Shown here: positions 63,424 to 64,000 of the stretch, in pieces
How positions within the stretch are numbered: position 1 is the stretch's first letter
Layout: the number at the start of each line of letters is the position of its first letter
NCBI GenBank assembly: GCA_024734555.1
Contig: JANPWX010000444.1
Span: 1,180,803-1,244,802 of the forward strand
Length of the DNA: 64,000 bases
Reading direction: 5' to 3'
From: Trochalopteron elliotii
Taxonomy: Eukaryota; Chordata; Aves; Passeriformes; Leiothrichidae
Position numbers and translations under genes: made by a program
The notes under the pieces: model-generated
Databases searched by the model: none
Told to the model about the DNA's origin: nothing
The model's input: only the letters and a program-made list of their open reading frames with translations

Positions 63424-63450
63424 GGCACTTGCAGCTCAACTGTGATGAAG
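63424..63450 (+). other. Possible 27-base microexon
   Basis: The segment is bounded by gaattgcag on the left and gtaatt on the right, both acceptable splice sites. Its 27 bases are open and, joined in phase 0 to the candidate exon at 63608, would give nine residues without a stop. Microexons of this size occur in neuronal genes, but such a pair of sites also arises by chance. Confidence 0.15.
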
Positions 63451-63607
63451 GTAATTTTCTCTTCTAACATTCTATGTTTCCTAAAATGTAATTCAGGTTA
63501 CACTGAAATTTGCTGCATTTTGATAAAGGGTTTGTGAATGAATACTATTATTGACTGACTAAGGAGTTATTAAGGTGTGTAATGGCTGGCTTCTCTATTC
63601 TCCTCAG

Positions 63608-63766
63608 GAGCAAAGTACAAGCACACCTTTCTTTGAGTTCTGCATACTGAATTTCAATTTTAACACCTGTGGCTTGAACTGTAGCTTTATTCCTGTTCTT
63701 AATAGCTTTCACCACAGAGTACTAGCTGAGCTAGCACCTACCCCCATCACACCAGGGGTTATCTGA
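63608..63766 (+). other. Exon-like open segment, unidentified
   Basis: A very good 3' splice site (ggcttctctattctcctcag, ending 63607) precedes 52 open codons ending in TGA (63764-63766). The translation begins EQSTSTPFFEFC and is Phe/Asn/Pro-rich, with two Cys in the middle. No domain is recognised. It lies 3.7 kb downstream of the proposed terminal exon at 59892, so it would belong to another transcript or an alternative 3' end. Confidence 0.18.
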
Positions 63767-64000
63767 ACTGAGATTTCACTGAAGTAATGCTAGTTTGGCC
63801 TGAATGAACCTCACCAGTTGTCAAGGTGACATAGGGTTAGAAAGTAACTTGAAAGGGCAGATGCTGTGGCCTTTTTATCATTATTTTGTGCAGATTTAAT
63901 TTTTTAAAAAACAATATCAAAAAGGTAGTTAACTATTTTCTTCATGAACTAAATAATATGACTATAGAATGATACACCGAAAAAAGAAGAATTGTGGAGA
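63767..64000. other. Non-coding end of window
   Basis: AT-rich with no recognised feature. No polyadenylation signal follows the candidate exon closely. Confidence 0.5.

Overview
This window looks like non-coding nuclear DNA of a bird, most likely a passerine. The base composition is AT-rich, there are no long open frames, and stop codons are dense in all frames. The dispersed repeats place it: several CR1 LINE 3' ends, a tRNA-Ile-headed SINE with a CR1-like tail (the architecture of the passerine TguSINE1), and solo LTRs of avian endogenous retroviruses. Nothing here is prokaryotic, and I see no operon, CRISPR array or complete protein gene. Most of the window is best read as gene desert or long introns.

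Layout. 1-9 kb: unique AT-rich DNA. 9.04-9.54 kb: a 0.5 kb CR1 on the minus strand, followed by a perfect (TTCC)12 microsatellite at 10.8 kb. 12.4-12.65 kb: a CR1 3' end on the plus strand. 13.4-14.66 kb: a GC- and pyrimidine-rich island followed by two LTR pieces in opposite orientation. 19.7 kb: the tRNA-Ile/CR1 SINE. 24.0-26.5 kb: an LTR cluster, with one LTR split by a second LTR of another family and a relative of that second family 0.65 kb downstream. 32.8-33.2 kb: a CR1 3' end. 37.95-38.1 kb: an unusual three-copy direct/inverted repeat. 39.85-41.46 kb: a GC-rich block holding a decayed coiled-coil-like reading frame and a C-rich stretch with G-quadruplex potential on the minus strand. 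42.2-42.55 kb: an LTR-like GC-rich block. 48.8-49.4 kb: a CR1 scrap and a minus-strand LTR. 55.13-55.66 kb: a solo LTR with a near-perfect 5-bp target duplication. 60.0-60.3 kb: a (TCTCC)n array running into a 230-base assembly gap.

Coding content. The best exon candidate is 59795-59892 on the plus strand. It has a good 3' splice site and then 31 in-frame codons with exon-like composition, ending in a stop, so it would be the terminal coding exon of a gene whose upstream exons lie before it, possibly outside the window. I could not identify the protein. Weaker exon-like candidates are 63424-63450 plus 63608-63766 (two phase-compatible pieces), 45308-45562 (ORF followed by a polyadenylation signal) and 6008-6223 on the minus strand. 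All need homology or RNA evidence. Calls rest on reading the sequence alone; no alignment, repeat-masking or folding was run.
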